Source: CAZFLY01 sp964519995 | Lineage (GTDB): Bacteria; Planctomycetota; Phycisphaerae; Sedimentisphaerales; Anaerobacaceae | Reading direction: 5' to 3' | DNA: 49,273 nt | Assembly (NCBI GenBank): GCA_964519995.1 | Contig: CAZFLY010000017.1 | Coordinates: forward strand, 1-49,273 | Position numbers and translations under genes: made by a program | The notes under the pieces: model-generated | What the model was told of the DNA's origin: nothing | What the model saw: only the letters and a program-made list of their open reading frames with translations | Database searches by the model: none | Shown: piece by piece, positions 1-8,499 of the stretch | How the letters are laid out: each line of letters starts with the position of its first letter | Numbering within the stretch: position 1 is the stretch's first letter

Positions 1-313
1 AAGCGAATGTTGCTTTTTCCTTTACTTGTATTATATTATCGGTGATTTCTGCTAGCTTCTTTTCAAAAATAGAGAAGACTGGAAATAGTCTCTTGATGTC
101 AATCACCCGTATTTTGCTTGGCTTATTCTAGGACGTTCCTCTCGCTCTGGAATGTGAATTGTTAAAAATAGAAAGATAATGGTGTAAAGAAAGTATTTGG
201 TGTGCACAGCACACCCTACAATTTGATGAATGGTTCATTGGTGAGTTGTGATTGGAAAGATGACGGACATTGATTCAATAACACAATAGTTTAGCATTAA
301 AAGGAGGTCACGT
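1..313. other. Intergenic start of window with a short perfect hairpin
   Basis: No convincing coding frame is visible in this AT-rich stretch. It holds a perfect 7-bp hairpin, GGTGTGC-ACA-GCACACC, at 199-215. No T-run follows it, so it is not a convincing intrinsic terminator. A good Shine-Dalgarno AAAGGAGG lies at about 300-307, just before the first gene. The left edge may contain the end of a gene cut by the window, but I cannot support one. Confidence 0.5.
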
Positions 314-958
314 ATGAAACGGTTATCAATTATGCTATTCGTTATAGTAGTGGTTGCGGTTTTACCTTTGGTAAGTGAGGAGCAAAAAGTGGAAAACGAA
401 GGAGAACAATACAGGTTTCAGCCAAAGCCTCTTGATGACGATTGGAGTAAGTGGATTGTCGGCGAATGGGAAGGCTCAGTCGAATCAGATGCGGGAACAG
501 GCAAACTTCGGGTAAAGATAGATTTCGGTTTAAATGGTCAGTTTTTAATTATGAACAGCGAGTGCGAAATAACTGAGATAAGTGACGAGCAGAGGCAATA
601 CCTTAAAGATACTCTGGGTGCCTCTGTTGAAGATATCGAAAGATATCGTAGTTCTACTTTCAAAGAGCTGCAAATTCACACAATCGATCCTAAAACTGGC
701 GAAGTTGTTGGGTATTTGTTTGATAGCATGCGTTGTATAGCCAAAGGCACGGGTAAAAGAAATGGAAACAAAGAAATCATGGAATGGCGTTGGTTCGTCC
801 AAGCCCAGGGGGCTACAAGTATACGCATCATAGGAAAAATCAGCGACAATAAGCTTACCATTAATCACAAATACACCTTGCCAGATGGCAATAAAATGGA
901 AGACAAAGTAGAAATGAACCGCTGTAAAAAGACAATCAGTCAAGGAGAGCAAAAGTGA
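314..958 (+). CDS. Secreted beta-barrel-type protein, DUF1579-like
   Basis: The 214-residue protein begins with a hydrophobic N-terminus (about residues 3-20: KRLSIMLFVIVVVAVLPLV) that reads as a Sec signal peptide or membrane anchor, so the rest is probably periplasmic. The body has the pattern of small beta-barrels measuring 'weight/effect' folds (DUF1579 or lipocalin-like): 'WIVGEWEGSVES' near residue 46, then alternating polar strands such as 'LRVKIDFGLNGQFLIMNSECEI' read in two halves. A strong AAAAGGAGG ribosome site sits 6-7 bases before the ATG. Its stop overlaps the next start as GTGA, so the two genes are probably translationally coupled. The function is unknown. The family assignment is by general likeness only; the gene itself is well supported. 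Confidence 0.75.
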   Translation: MKRLSIMLFVIVVVAVLPLVSEEQKVENEGEQYRFQPKPLDDDWSKWIVGEWEGSVESDAGTGKLRVKIDFGLNGQFLIMNSECEITEISDEQRQYLKDTLGASVEDIERYRSSTFKELQIHTIDPKTGEVVGYLFDSMRCIAKGTGKRNGNKEIMEWRWFVQAQGATSIRIIGKISDNKLTINHKYTLPDGNKMEDKVEMNRCKKTISQGEQK

Positions 959-1338
959 AAGAGTTGCAGTACGGGCCGTGTGGGCTTTTTTGTGGTGCGT
1001 GCGGGGCGATGGACTGTGGCGGCTGTCGTAGTGACATGATTGATGATTATGTAATGCAGTGTAAGTTCAGACGATGCTCAAAGGAAAAAGGCGTTGATTT
1101 TTGCTGCTTTTGCGACGAGTTTCCGTGCGAGGAGCTTGATAAGTTCATGAACGACGAATGGCCACACCATTGGACGATGGGGCCTAATCTTGAGTACATC
1201 AAGAAGAACGGTCTTGAAAAGTGGCTAAATGCACAGAAGAAAGAATGGTCATGCAGTAGTTGCGGTGCTCGGATAAACTGGTATCAAAAGACTTGCAGTT
1301 GTGGGCAGCAATTAGAGGCGTGGGATGTGCCGGAATAG
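955..1338 (+). CDS. Cysteine-rich DUF3795-type protein
   Basis: This 127-residue protein starts with GTG, overlapping the upstream stop by four bases. The N-terminal 'YGPCGLFCGACGAMDCGGC' run and the following 'CKFRRCSKEKGVDFCCFCDEFPCEEL' block (about residues 41-64) are the hallmark cysteine pattern of DUF3795, a small, probably metal-binding family of unknown role. A C-terminal 'CSSCGARINWYQKTCSCG' zinc-ribbon-like knuckle follows (about residues 101-118). With some 18 cysteines it is very likely a cytosolic zinc or iron-sulfur protein. No partner enzyme is encoded beside it. A broken C-terminal piece of another DUF3795-type gene lies at 17660-17880. Confidence 0.8.
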   Translation: MKELQYGPCGLFCGACGAMDCGGCRSDMIDDYVMQCKFRRCSKEKGVDFCCFCDEFPCEELDKFMNDEWPHHWTMGPNLEYIKKNGLEKWLNAQKKEWSCSSCGARINWYQKTCSCGQQLEAWDVPE

Positions 1339-1360
1339 CATCTCAAAGCTGAATATATTA

Positions 1361-1445
1361 TTGACTATTTACAATTTACTATTTTGTTACAGCGTTAGGA
1401 ATCTTCAACAACTGTAGCTTTCAATAGTCGATAGAAAATAGTCAA
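1361..1445. repeat. 10-bp inverted repeat between convergent genes
   Basis: TTGACTATTT at 1361-1370 is the exact reverse complement of AAATAGTCAA at 1436-1445, with a loop of about 65 bases. It lies between the ends of the DUF3795 gene and the response regulator. It could be a weak bidirectional terminator or a decayed element; no T-run typical of an intrinsic terminator is seen. Confidence 0.4.
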
Positions 1446-1449
1446 TTTA

Positions 1450-2838
1450 TCAGGTTAGTCCTAATCGTTCGGCTTCGACATCAAGGCCGTACCGTTTCAT
1501 CTTCTTATACAGTGTGGTGCGGTTTATTTGAAGTGCTTTTGCTGTTTCCTTTCTGTTCCAGTGATTGGCTTCGAGTGCCTGGAGAATAAGCCTTTTCTCC
1601 GGTTCTGCCCGCGCTTGCCTTAGGTTTATTGATTTGTAAGCTTTTGTGTATAGGTGGCCTTGGTTATCTTTGACTGAATCCGGCAGGTCATCTTTTTCGA
1701 TGAATTTTCCCTTACTAAGCAGAACAGCACGTTCCATTACATTTTCCAGTTCCCGAACGTTTCCTGGCCATGCGTAGCATTCTAAACATTCCATTGCCTC
1801 TTCGGTGATTCCCAGTTTTTCCTTGTTATGTTGGAGGCAATACATCCGCAGGAAGTGCTTTGACAAAAGAGGAATGTCACCGAGTCTCTCGTTCAATGAT
1901 GGCAGCGTTATCGTTACTACATTTATGCGATAAAACAGGTCCTCACGGAATCTATGATGTTTCACTTCTTCTGTCAGGTCACGATTTGAAGCAAGTATGA
2001 TTCGCGTGTCGACAGTTTTTGTCTTATTGCTTCCGACGGGTTCAAACTGCCTGTCCTCCAGGACACGCAGTAGTTTGACCTGTAGGGCGGCCGAGGAATT
2101 GGCCACCTCGTCGAGAAAAATCGTGCCTCCGTTTGCAGCCATGAACTTTCCGTCTTTGTTGTTTACTGCGCCGGTAAAGGCTCCTTTAACGTGCCCGAAC
2201 AATTCGCTCTCCAGCAGGGTCTCTGGCAGTGCACCGCAGCTCACCTCGACAAACGGTTTGTCACCACGGCTGGAGCGATAGTGTATTGCGCGGGCCAACA
2301 TGCTTTTGCCTGTGCCGGATGGACCTGCCATCAATACGGTTGTGGTGCTGTCGGCGACCGCTTCGACAAGCTCGAAAATCTTAGCAATCTTGTAGTTTTG
2401 ACTGAGTATGTTTTCAAGACTGTACTTTTGTTCCAATTGCAGTCGCAATCTTTCGTTCTCACTTATCAGTGACTGCTGCTTAATTGCTCTTTCTACGACC
2501 AATCGCAGTTCGTCGTCGGCGATTGGCTTTGTAAGGTAGTCAAAAGCGCCTTCTTTGATAGCCCGCACAGCCCCTTCTATGGTTCCATAGCCCGTTATTA
2601 CTATAATCACCGTTTGAGGGCAGGTTTCCTTGGCGATCTTGAACAATTCAAAGCCGTCTCCATCCGGAAGATTGATATCTGTTAACAGAAGGGAATAGCT
2701 GTGTTGTTGCAGATGGGTAATAGCACTTTTAAGACTCTCTGCTCCGTTCACCCGAAATCCTTCGAGTGATAAGAACTCACATAGCGAATCCAGTATTATT
2801 CTGTCGTCATCTACAACAAGAATACTTTGTTCTCTCAT
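1450..2838 (-). CDS. Sigma-54-dependent response regulator (NtrC/AtoC type)
   Basis: The 462-residue protein has the full NtrC-type order. The receiver domain (1-115) has acidic pocket D10-D12, phosphoacceptor D54 in 'LTDINLPDG' and K104. The AAA+ domain follows, with Walker A 'GPSGTGKS' at 172-179, the sigma-54 contact loop 'GAFTGA' at 219-224 and Walker B 'FLDE' near 241. A C-terminal Fis-type helix-turn-helix (about 425-450, 'NRKETAKALQINRTTLYKK') ends the protein. It should activate RpoN-dependent promoters once phosphorylated. An AAGGA ribosome site precedes the ATG. The histidine kinase gene lies 21 bases upstream on the same strand, so the pair is cognate and co-transcribed. Target genes are not evident; the nearby flagellar and PilZ genes are possible but unproven targets. 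Confidence 0.95.
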   Translation of the reverse strand: MREQSILVVDDDRIILDSLCEFLSLEGFRVNGAESLKSAITHLQQHSYSLLLTDINLPDGDGFELFKIAKETCPQTVIIVITGYGTIEGAVRAIKEGAFDYLTKPIADDELRLVVERAIKQQSLISENERLRLQLEQKYSLENILSQNYKIAKIFELVEAVADSTTTVLMAGPSGTGKSMLARAIHYRSSRGDKPFVEVSCGALPETLLESELFGHVKGAFTGAVNNKDGKFMAANGGTIFLDEVANSSAALQVKLLRVLEDRQFEPVGSNKTKTVDTRIILASNRDLTEEVKHHRFREDLFYRINVVTITLPSLNERLGDIPLLSKHFLRMYCLQHNKEKLGITEEAMECLECYAWPGNVRELENVMERAVLLSKGKFIEKDDLPDSVKDNQGHLYTKAYKSINLRQARAEPEKRLILQALEANHWNRKETAKALQINRTTLYKKMKRYGLDVEAERLGLT

Positions 2839-2859
2839 GGTATTGTCCTTTGTTGGCTT

Positions 2860-3948
2860 CTACAAATTATCCGCCGATGGCAGATATACTGTGAAGATAC
2901 TGCCGCCCTCTGGGGCGTTCTTGGCGGATATGTGTCCACTATACCTTTCGACTATGTCTTTGCATATTGCCAGTCCGAGTCCGCTGCCTTTGTCTTTGGT
3001 AGTAAAAAATGGCTCAAAAATAGCTTCGGCATGCTCAGGTGGGAAACCGCATCCGGTGTCGCGAAACTCAACTACAGCCGCGTTGTCTGCTGCAAGGTGG
3101 ATTGATATGCGCAGTTGCCCTCCATCCGGCATTGCATCAAACGCGTTCTTTATGAGGTTGCAGAAGACCTGGAACAGATTGCCGCTCTTAATCTTGGTGG
3201 TGCCCTGTGCGTAGTTGCGGAACACCTGAATGTTCGAGGCCTCGACCTTCGCTTCCATTGCTCTTATTGCATCTTCGACAATCTGTTCAATTTCGACATA
3301 TTTTGCTGAAGCGTGTATTCCGCGGGAGAACTCCAACAGTTCGCTTACTATTTGAACCATTCGCATAAGACCTTCTCGGCATCGCCCAAGATATTCTTTG
3401 GGCTTATCGAGTTGTTTCTGTTCGACAATTCGTGCTGTGAGGTTGATGTATCGCAGTATTCCGTCCAGGGGATCGTTTAGCTCGTGGGCCACTTTGGAGG
3501 CAAGCTTGCCGATGGTGGCCAGTCTTTCTGCGCCGGCCAGTTCTTTCTGAAGATTGGCCTTTTCAGTAATATCCTCGATGAGAAGGATGCCCCCAGGTAC
3601 TGTTTGTGTATGTGTTGGTTTGATAGCTGCGCACACGATTCGCGTCTGCCTTGTCTCTTTCCCCGACATGACATCAACACAGTCAAAGTTACAAGATGAC
3701 CCTTCTGAAAGTATTTTTTGTAGTTGTGCTGTCCAGTCAATTTTTAGTTTACCTGTAGGAGAGGTGCATTTCGCCAAGGATTGGTCTATGTGCTGGCCGG
3801 GCTCTATGAGTTCTGTTGCTTTGGCGTTGGCCTCAACGATTCGCAGGCTGCGATCGAAAACGACGACGCCAATCGGCAGAGTCTGTATAACTGTTCTGCC
3901 AAGTGCTTCAAAATTTAGCTCATCCATCACCCTAAGTTGTGTTGACAT
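2860..3948 (-). CDS. PAS-domain sensor histidine kinase
   Basis: The 362-residue kinase has an N-terminal PAS-like sensor (about 12-130, 'TLPIGVVVFDRSLRIVEANAKA'). A HisKA domain follows with phospho-accepting H155 in 'KVAHELNDPLDG', then an HATPase domain with N-box 'NLIKNAFDAM' (about 264-273), G1 box 'DTGCGF' near 297 and 'FEPFFTTKDKGSGLGLA'. There is no transmembrane segment, so it is a cytosolic NtrB-like kinase. It is the evident partner of the sigma-54 regulator just downstream. The annotated ATG lacks a clear ribosome site; the ATG at 3927 (residue 8) follows TTAGGGTG and is a reasonable alternative start. The ligand cannot be told from the sequence. Confidence 0.93.
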   Translation of the reverse strand: MSTQLRVMDELNFEALGRTVIQTLPIGVVVFDRSLRIVEANAKATELIEPGQHIDQSLAKCTSPTGKLKIDWTAQLQKILSEGSSCNFDCVDVMSGKETRQTRIVCAAIKPTHTQTVPGGILLIEDITEKANLQKELAGAERLATIGKLASKVAHELNDPLDGILRYINLTARIVEQKQLDKPKEYLGRCREGLMRMVQIVSELLEFSRGIHASAKYVEIEQIVEDAIRAMEAKVEASNIQVFRNYAQGTTKIKSGNLFQVFCNLIKNAFDAMPDGGQLRISIHLAADNAAVVEFRDTGCGFPPEHAEAIFEPFFTTKDKGSGLGLAICKDIVERYSGHISAKNAPEGGSIFTVYLPSADNL

Positions 3949-4411
3949 GATGTTGCTGGTCTTCCAAGGATTTAACCGTTGGCTTTTATTTTCCTCGCAT
4001 GACTGATTAAGATAGTACGCTCGTACCTACCTTTTCGTCAAGTATTAATGTTGCAAAAAGACAACGCACACATCTTTTTTTCGGATTATTTTGCTTTTGA
4101 GTTTACATTCGCTATAAAACCTTTTTTTGCAAAGAATTAAATAATCGCCTTTATGTAGAGGAGGTTCGCGTTGCATCGGCATGTCTAAATATAGCGTTGC
4201 AGGTTTGCAACGTATCAGGGCCCTCTCTGCCAAGCTCTTGGCATTTTAATTGTAGTGTTGCGCTTAAGCTTCGGCCAGCCGGTCATTTGTGAATGTGAAT
4301 ATGGGATATTTGTCTATTTGCCTTCTGGAATGCGTTTTGCTGTTTACATGCGATACGTGCGCGCCCGCACGTTAAAGGAGGTTCGGGCATTATAATGCAA
4401 GGAGGCATTTT
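3949..4411. other. Intergenic region with GC hairpin before the PilZ gene
   Basis: This is the divergent region between the kinase and the PilZ gene. A perfect hairpin ACGTGCG-CGCC-CGCACGT occupies 4355-4372 and is followed by a first ribosome-site-like AAAGGAGG (4374-4381), then TATAAT (4391-4396) and the working site AAGGAGG just before the ATG. The hairpin could act on translation or mRNA stability. A 62-codon minus-strand frame here has low-complexity, non-family content and is not called. Confidence 0.45.
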
Positions 4412-4810
4412 ATGTTTTTGCCCGATAAAAGAAAACACAGACGATTAGCAATCAAACTCGGCGTGTTTTCTTGCAAGGCTGATTCTAAACTGGGAAAAGC
4501 ACATAAAGGCTGTACTGTTAATGTATGTGCCGGAGGTATGTATTTTGAGGCCCCATCGGGAGAGTATAAGCCAGGTCATCTATTGAAGATAGACTTGGTA
4601 ATACCGCCTATAGTGGGCGTGCTTGAGTTCGGCGGCACTATTTCAGTTTTAGCAAGGGTTCTGCGGGCTCAAAGCATTTCCAATCATGGAGAAGATAAGG
4701 ATATTTCCGCCGGTAAATATGGTGTAGGTGTAGAGTTCTATCGGCGCCCGAGGCTTTACCGCGTTGGCCAATTGCCTTCGAATACTTCGACGGCAGGTCC
4801 GGTCATGTAG
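4412..4810 (+). CDS. PilZ-domain protein, possible c-di-GMP receptor
   Basis: The 132-residue single-domain protein begins 'MFLPDKRKHRRLAIKL', an RxxxR-type c-di-GMP clamp, followed by a PilZ-like beta-barrel with 'VNVCAGGMYFEAP' (about 34-46). The second canonical motif is (D/N)xSxxG; here the serine is a cysteine (NVCAGG), so ligand binding may be altered. AAGGAGG sits well spaced before the ATG. The final 23 or so residues extend past the PilZ fold, and the last 55 bases overlap the 3' end of dapF on the other strand. Along with the GGDEF protein at 9947 it suggests c-di-GMP signalling, plausibly linked to motility in this region. Confidence 0.82.
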   Translation: MFLPDKRKHRRLAIKLGVFSCKADSKLGKAHKGCTVNVCAGGMYFEAPSGEYKPGHLLKIDLVIPPIVGVLEFGGTISVLARVLRAQSISNHGEDKDISAGKYGVGVEFYRRPRLYRVGQLPSNTSTAGPVM

Positions 4811-5637
4811 ACACAATTATCTTGCTCGCTCCAGTTTAGATCCAGTTCGCCTCCAGGCAGATGTGCAGTGCATACTCGTTTTGTTCGGCTGGTAAGAACC
4901 CCTGCAACGCAACAGGCGCACGCTCCGGTGCCACAGGCCATTGTAAGGCCGCTACCTCTTTCCCAGGTGCGCATTGTAAATTCCTCGGCTGTATCGATTT
5001 GTACGAAATGTACATTGGTTCGGCTGGGAAAAAGAATGTGATTTTCGATAGCTGGCCCGAGTGTTTCGAGCTCAACGAGTCCGAGGTCGTCACAGAAAAA
5101 TACAGTGTGAGGATTACCCATCGATACACAGGTCATCAGCAGTTCATGCCCAAGTATTTCTATAGGTTGTTCAATAATCTTTTCGCCAGTCATATTTACT
5201 GGTATGTCGGCTGGTGTTAGAACAGGTTGGTCCATGTTGACACATGTTTTCTGGACATTATCAGTATCATCGATTATCAGTCCAACCGTTAGAACGCTTT
5301 TGTAGGTTTCTATCCGCAGTGAAGTAGGGCAGTAGGGGGCCTGACCCGGCAAGGAGAAAGGCCCGCCAGATTTTGCCAGTTTGTGCTCGTAGACATATTT
5401 GGCTACGCATCGTATGCCGTTGCCACACATTTCCGCTTCTGAACCGTCAGCATTGAATATGCGCATCTTTACATCAGCCTTTTCGGAAGGGCATATCAGA
5501 ATCAGTCCGTCAGCGCCGATACCCAAATGTCGGTCGCTGATGATCCTTGCCAGTTCTGATGGGTTGTCGATTTTTTCCTCAAAACAGTTAATGTAGACAT
5601 AATCATTGCCAAGGCCATGCATTTTAGTAAATCTCAT
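4756..5637 (-). CDS. dapF: Diaminopimelate epimerase
   Basis: DapF converts LL- to meso-diaminopimelate for lysine and peptidoglycan synthesis in the cytosol. The 293-residue protein starts 'MRFTKMHGLGNDYVYINC', a clear DapF N-terminus. It carries both catalytic cysteines in their motifs: C71 in 'EMCGNGIRC' and C235 in 'MACGTGACACC'. 'GNPHTVFFCDD' (about 174-184) and 'ERGSGLT' are further family signatures. Length is slightly above the usual 275 or so because of a loop around residues 88-105. The ribosome site AGGAGA precedes the ATG. It stands alone, convergent with and overlapping the PilZ gene by 55 bases. Presence of DapF implies a DAP-type pathway in this organism. Confidence 0.97.
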   Translation of the reverse strand: MRFTKMHGLGNDYVYINCFEEKIDNPSELARIISDRHLGIGADGLILICPSEKADVKMRIFNADGSEAEMCGNGIRCVAKYVYEHKLAKSGGPFSLPGQAPYCPTSLRIETYKSVLTVGLIIDDTDNVQKTCVNMDQPVLTPADIPVNMTGEKIIEQPIEILGHELLMTCVSMGNPHTVFFCDDLGLVELETLGPAIENHILFPSRTNVHFVQIDTAEEFTMRTWERGSGLTMACGTGACACCVAGVLTSRTKRVCTAHLPGGELDLNWSEQDNCVYMTGPAVEVFEGNWPTR

Positions 5638-6171
5638 TTTTATTCTCCTGCGCTCTGTAGAACAGACAACAAGTCATTTTAACCGAAGAAATATGTAAAA
5701 AAAACACTTCTCTACAAACTCTAAAGCTTGCTCAAAATGTCATCTGCGGAACTCCTACAGAATGTGCTGCTTAGGAAGATAACAATTCTGTATTATATGG
5801 ACATAGAACGATGAGATCAAGCATGCACGCCACTAAGATTTATTGCTAATCCCGGTTTGGTATTACTGATGTAATACGGATCGAATAAAATAAGTGCGCT
5901 TTGTCCTTTTATCTCGTATTCATTACCAAGGCGGATAGATTCCTGTATTTAGCCCCCATTCTTGCTTTCGCCTGCCCCCGATTCTGTCTTCGACAGAAGA
6001 CTCGGGGGAGGCACGCAAAGAAAGCATGGGGGTTATCTGTCATTGGATTGCCGGGTAGCAGCGCATAAACTTTTTTGATTGGTATAAAGTGAAGAATGGT
6101 ATCGAAGGCCGAATGGCGAAGCGTGAGTGTTATTGACGATATAGCTAAAGGCAGATGTTTTAGCAGCGGGT
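5638..6171. other. Intergenic region, no gene seen
   Basis: About 530 bases separate dapF and fliA. No coding frame with family likeness is present. The main content is a long imperfect palindrome at 5953-6032, listed separately. Confidence 0.6.
5953..6032. repeat. 80-bp imperfect palindrome (nested hairpin)
   Basis: Starting from a CCCCCAT arm at 5953 and ending in ATGGGGG at 6032, the two halves are complementary with small bulges. The apex is a perfect TTCTGTC-TTC-GACAGAA at 5982-5998. The same apex occurs inside the element at 26727-26762, so this is a member of a dispersed repeat family rather than a gene-specific terminator. Confidence 0.8.
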
Positions 6172-6951
6172 CTATTCTATTGAAAATTCCTTTTTTCGGG
6201 TATTCATCTGGGCCTTGAGACGTGCAACAATAGACGAGTGCATCTGTGATACACGTGACTCGGACAAATCCAGCGTTGCGCCGATTTCCTTCATCGTCAT
6301 CTCTTCGTAATAATATAGAACAATGATTAGCCGTTCAGCTCGTGTCAGTCCTTTGGTGAGAAGATTCTTAAGGTCTCGTTTCTGGGCTTCAAGCAGCGGG
6401 TTCTCACTCTTTTTGTCTTTGATTATATCTATTTCGCTGACTTCTTTGTCGCTGTCGCTTTCGTTGCACTTGGTGTTCAAAGACACTAAGCCCACTGCGT
6501 TTGCATCTCGCTGGAGTCTACTAAACTCATCAATGTCCATATCTAGTTCTTCAGCGATTTCCTCCTCAACAGGCTTACGGCCGAGATGCATCTCGAGCGA
6601 ATGTGTGGCTCTTGCCAGCTGGTGGGCACGGGCACGTACCAGGCGGGGTACCCAGTCCATGCTGCGTAACTCATCAAGTATGGAGCCTTTGATACGAGGT
6701 GCGCAGTATGTCTCGAACTTAACACCGCGGGATGGATCAAAAGCGTCGATTGCATCCATTAAACCGAACGTGCCGGCACTGATCAGGTCGTCGACTTCAA
6801 CCTTGTCGGGCAATTTGCTATGGAGCCGTTCAGCAGAATATTTGACTATGTCTTTGTAGTGTTCCATCAGCAGATTGCGATGGTAGTCTTCGCGCGTTGT
6901 GTGGAACTGCTCCCATATTTGATCGATGTCGAGCTGTTGCTTAGTCTTCAC
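6172..6951 (-). CDS. fliA: Flagellar RNA polymerase sigma factor FliA/WhiG (sigma-28)
   Basis: The 259-residue protein has the compact sigma-28 layout: region 2 with 'GTFGLMDAIDAFDPSRGVKFETYC' split over about 60-85 and 'RIKGSILDELRSMDWVPR', region 3 'GRKPVEEEIAEELDMD', and region 4 with helix-turn-helix 'MTMKEIGATLDLSESRVSQ' near 218-236. It directs polymerase to late flagellar promoters. The start is GTG, with GGAGG five bases before it. It lies 155 bases downstream of flhG on the same strand, the usual flhG-fliA arrangement, so it is probably the last gene of a flagellar operon. FliA rather than a general stress sigma is favoured by the context and the 'FDPSRGVKFETYC' region. Confidence 0.92.
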   Translation of the reverse strand: MKTKQQLDIDQIWEQFHTTREDYHRNLLMEHYKDIVKYSAERLHSKLPDKVEVDDLISAGTFGLMDAIDAFDPSRGVKFETYCAPRIKGSILDELRSMDWVPRLVRARAHQLARATHSLEMHLGRKPVEEEIAEELDMDIDEFSRLQRDANAVGLVSLNTKCNESDSDKEVSEIDIIKDKKSENPLLEAQKRDLKNLLTKGLTRAERLIIVLYYYEEMTMKEIGATLDLSESRVSQMHSSIVARLKAQMNTRKKEFSIE

Positions 6952-7106
6952 AAGTTCCTCCCTGATACTTTCAAGACTCTAACAAACTCTCCTGAAGCAG
7001 GCGGCGTAGTCCCATAATTAGCGGTTTCATACACAGAACTTTGTGCCGTTTTCTTTAAACAAATAGTGCCTGCATCACATCTTTATCGACCTTTTGGCCG
7101 ATAACT

Positions 7107-7952
7107 TTAGAAGATCCAATTTGCAACTTTTCTAAAGAGCTTGTCGTCACTCGACTCAGCAGCTGGACCATTGCCTAATTTTGCTGCCAAAGCCATCAGT
7201 GACGACGCAATAGTCGATTTGGGATAGGATAGAACGACCGGCTTGCGTATTTGAACCGCACTGGTCAACCTTTCATCTCGAAGCAGTACGCCTGCTTCAT
7301 ACACCTGAGTGTACAAGAATTGGCGCGCAACATTTGCAATTTGCCGATATGTTCTTTTTCCTTCCTTTGTAGTCTTTGCCATGTTCACAACCACACTGAT
7401 TTGACCGGCGAATCTGTTCTTGACCAGTACCTTTATCATGCTGTAAGCGTCGGTCATAGCTGTAGCCTCAGGCGTCGTAATCACCAGCACGTGATCTGCT
7501 GTGAGACAAAATCTAACAACCGACCTGGAGATACCTGCGGCAGTGTCAATCAAAATTATGTCTTTATCATGTTTTATCTTCGATAGTTCCCATAGTAGTC
7601 TCTGCTGCTGGAATTCGTTGATATCAGCCAGTTTATCAAGACCGGAACCCCCAAAGATTATTTCAAGGCCCTCAGGGCCGATGTGGATCACGTCTTTGAT
7701 AGACATTCGCCCACTAATCGTATGAGAAATGTTATAATTGCTGTTTATGTTCATAATGACATCGAGGTTTCCTAATGACAAATCTGCATCGATAAGCAGT
7801 ACCTTCTGTCGTGAAGCGGCCAGGCATATTGCAAGGTTTGCCGAAATATTGGTTTTGCCGACTCCTCCTTTGCCACTGGTTATTGCAAGAACTTTCGCTG
7901 GCCGTCCGTGGAGTTCTGTCATTCGTCGCAGATAGAATGCATCATTATTCAT
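7107..7952 (-). CDS. flhG: MinD/ParA-family ATPase FlhG (flagellar number regulator)
   Basis: The 281-residue protein has the deviant Walker A 'SGKGGVGKTNISANLA' (about 26-41), switch I 'LLIDADLSLGNLDV' and switch II 'IILIDTAAGISRSV', all typical of the FlhG/YlxH branch of MinD ATPases. FlhG limits flagellar number and position by controlling FlhF and basal-body assembly at the membrane. The C-terminal tail 'LFRKVANWIF' could be an amphipathic membrane-targeting helix. No flhF gene lies in the window. It sits between a FlgB-like gene and fliA, all on the minus strand. A plain MinD is less likely given the flagellar neighbours. Confidence 0.9.
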   Translation of the reverse strand: MNNDAFYLRRMTELHGRPAKVLAITSGKGGVGKTNISANLAICLAASRQKVLLIDADLSLGNLDVIMNINSNYNISHTISGRMSIKDVIHIGPEGLEIIFGGSGLDKLADINEFQQQRLLWELSKIKHDKDIILIDTAAGISRSVVRFCLTADHVLVITTPEATAMTDAYSMIKVLVKNRFAGQISVVVNMAKTTKEGKRTYRQIANVARQFLYTQVYEAGVLLRDERLTSAVQIRKPVVLSYPKSTIASSLMALAAKLGNGPAAESSDDKLFRKVANWIF

Positions 7953-8022
7953 TTGTTATTGTAAGAATACGTTGCTTAGGTTTTTTTATTGATATCTGTT
8001 TTCGACTTTGCTCGGACTGAAC

Positions 8023-8499
8023 CTAATCCCAGTATGTTGTAAAACTTTCTGCCTTGGCTTTTTTGCGTTTTTTCTGTGCGTACTGTTGAGACGCTGGTTG
8101 TGTTGTTTGCTTTTGCCGTAACAACTCGGCAGCCACTTTTTGGTTTAAGGTGTTTTCCAAGAGTCTATTTATTTCATATTCAAGGTACTTATCTGAACTT
8201 TCACAGAGTAGCCGCTTGGCGTGATGATCGATCACAGGTTTAACTGTCATGATGCCATTGGGATTAAACTGAATGTTAGGACTGCTATGCAGCACGAGCC
8301 GTTGATGTCGGACGTGTTCAGTTATTGCCTCGTTGAGCAAAATGCAAAACTCTTCAATGGCAAGGTCTTTGGGCTCAAAGCCTGGTTCGTGGATGTTGTG
8401 GATATTGTTGGTAAGAATCTGCTGGCGCTTTTGGGTGAACTCTACTATTCTGAGCAGCAGTTCACTAATATTATCAATTGTAAATGGCAACAAATCCAT
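8023..8499 (-). CDS. Divergent FlgB-like flagellar rod protein
   Basis: The 158-residue protein resembles flagellar rod protein FlgB. Residues about 12-48 contain 'FTQKRQQILTNNIHNIHEPG', which matches the FlgB/FlgC N-terminal pattern of 'RQ..L..NIAN.DTPGY' with the conserved Asn residues. A central 'LNEAITEHVRHQRLV' and a C-terminal 'YLEYEINRLLENTL' helix follow the family order. Such proteins form the proximal rod. The normal companion flgC is absent next door, and the Lys/Gln-rich tail 'QYAQKKRKKAKAE' is unusual. An AAGGA ribosome site precedes the ATG. The start overlaps the upstream unknown ORF by 26 bases, and flhG follows 70 bases downstream. The assignment is by motif reading and is moderate. 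Confidence 0.62.
   Translation of the reverse strand: MDLLPFTIDNISELLLRIVEFTQKRQQILTNNIHNIHEPGFEPKDLAIEEFCILLNEAITEHVRHQRLVLHSSPNIQFNPNGIMTVKPVIDHHAKRLLCESSDKYLEYEINRLLENTLNQKVAAELLRQKQTTQPASQQYAQKKRKKAKAESFTTYWD

Noticed and set aside
2827..3214. Two plus-strand frames opposite the kinase gene
   Set aside because: Shadows of the histidine kinase reading frame on the other strand.
4045..4233. 62-codon minus-strand frame upstream of the kinase
   Set aside because: No ribosome site, no likeness, and content is typical of a chance frame in an intergenic region.
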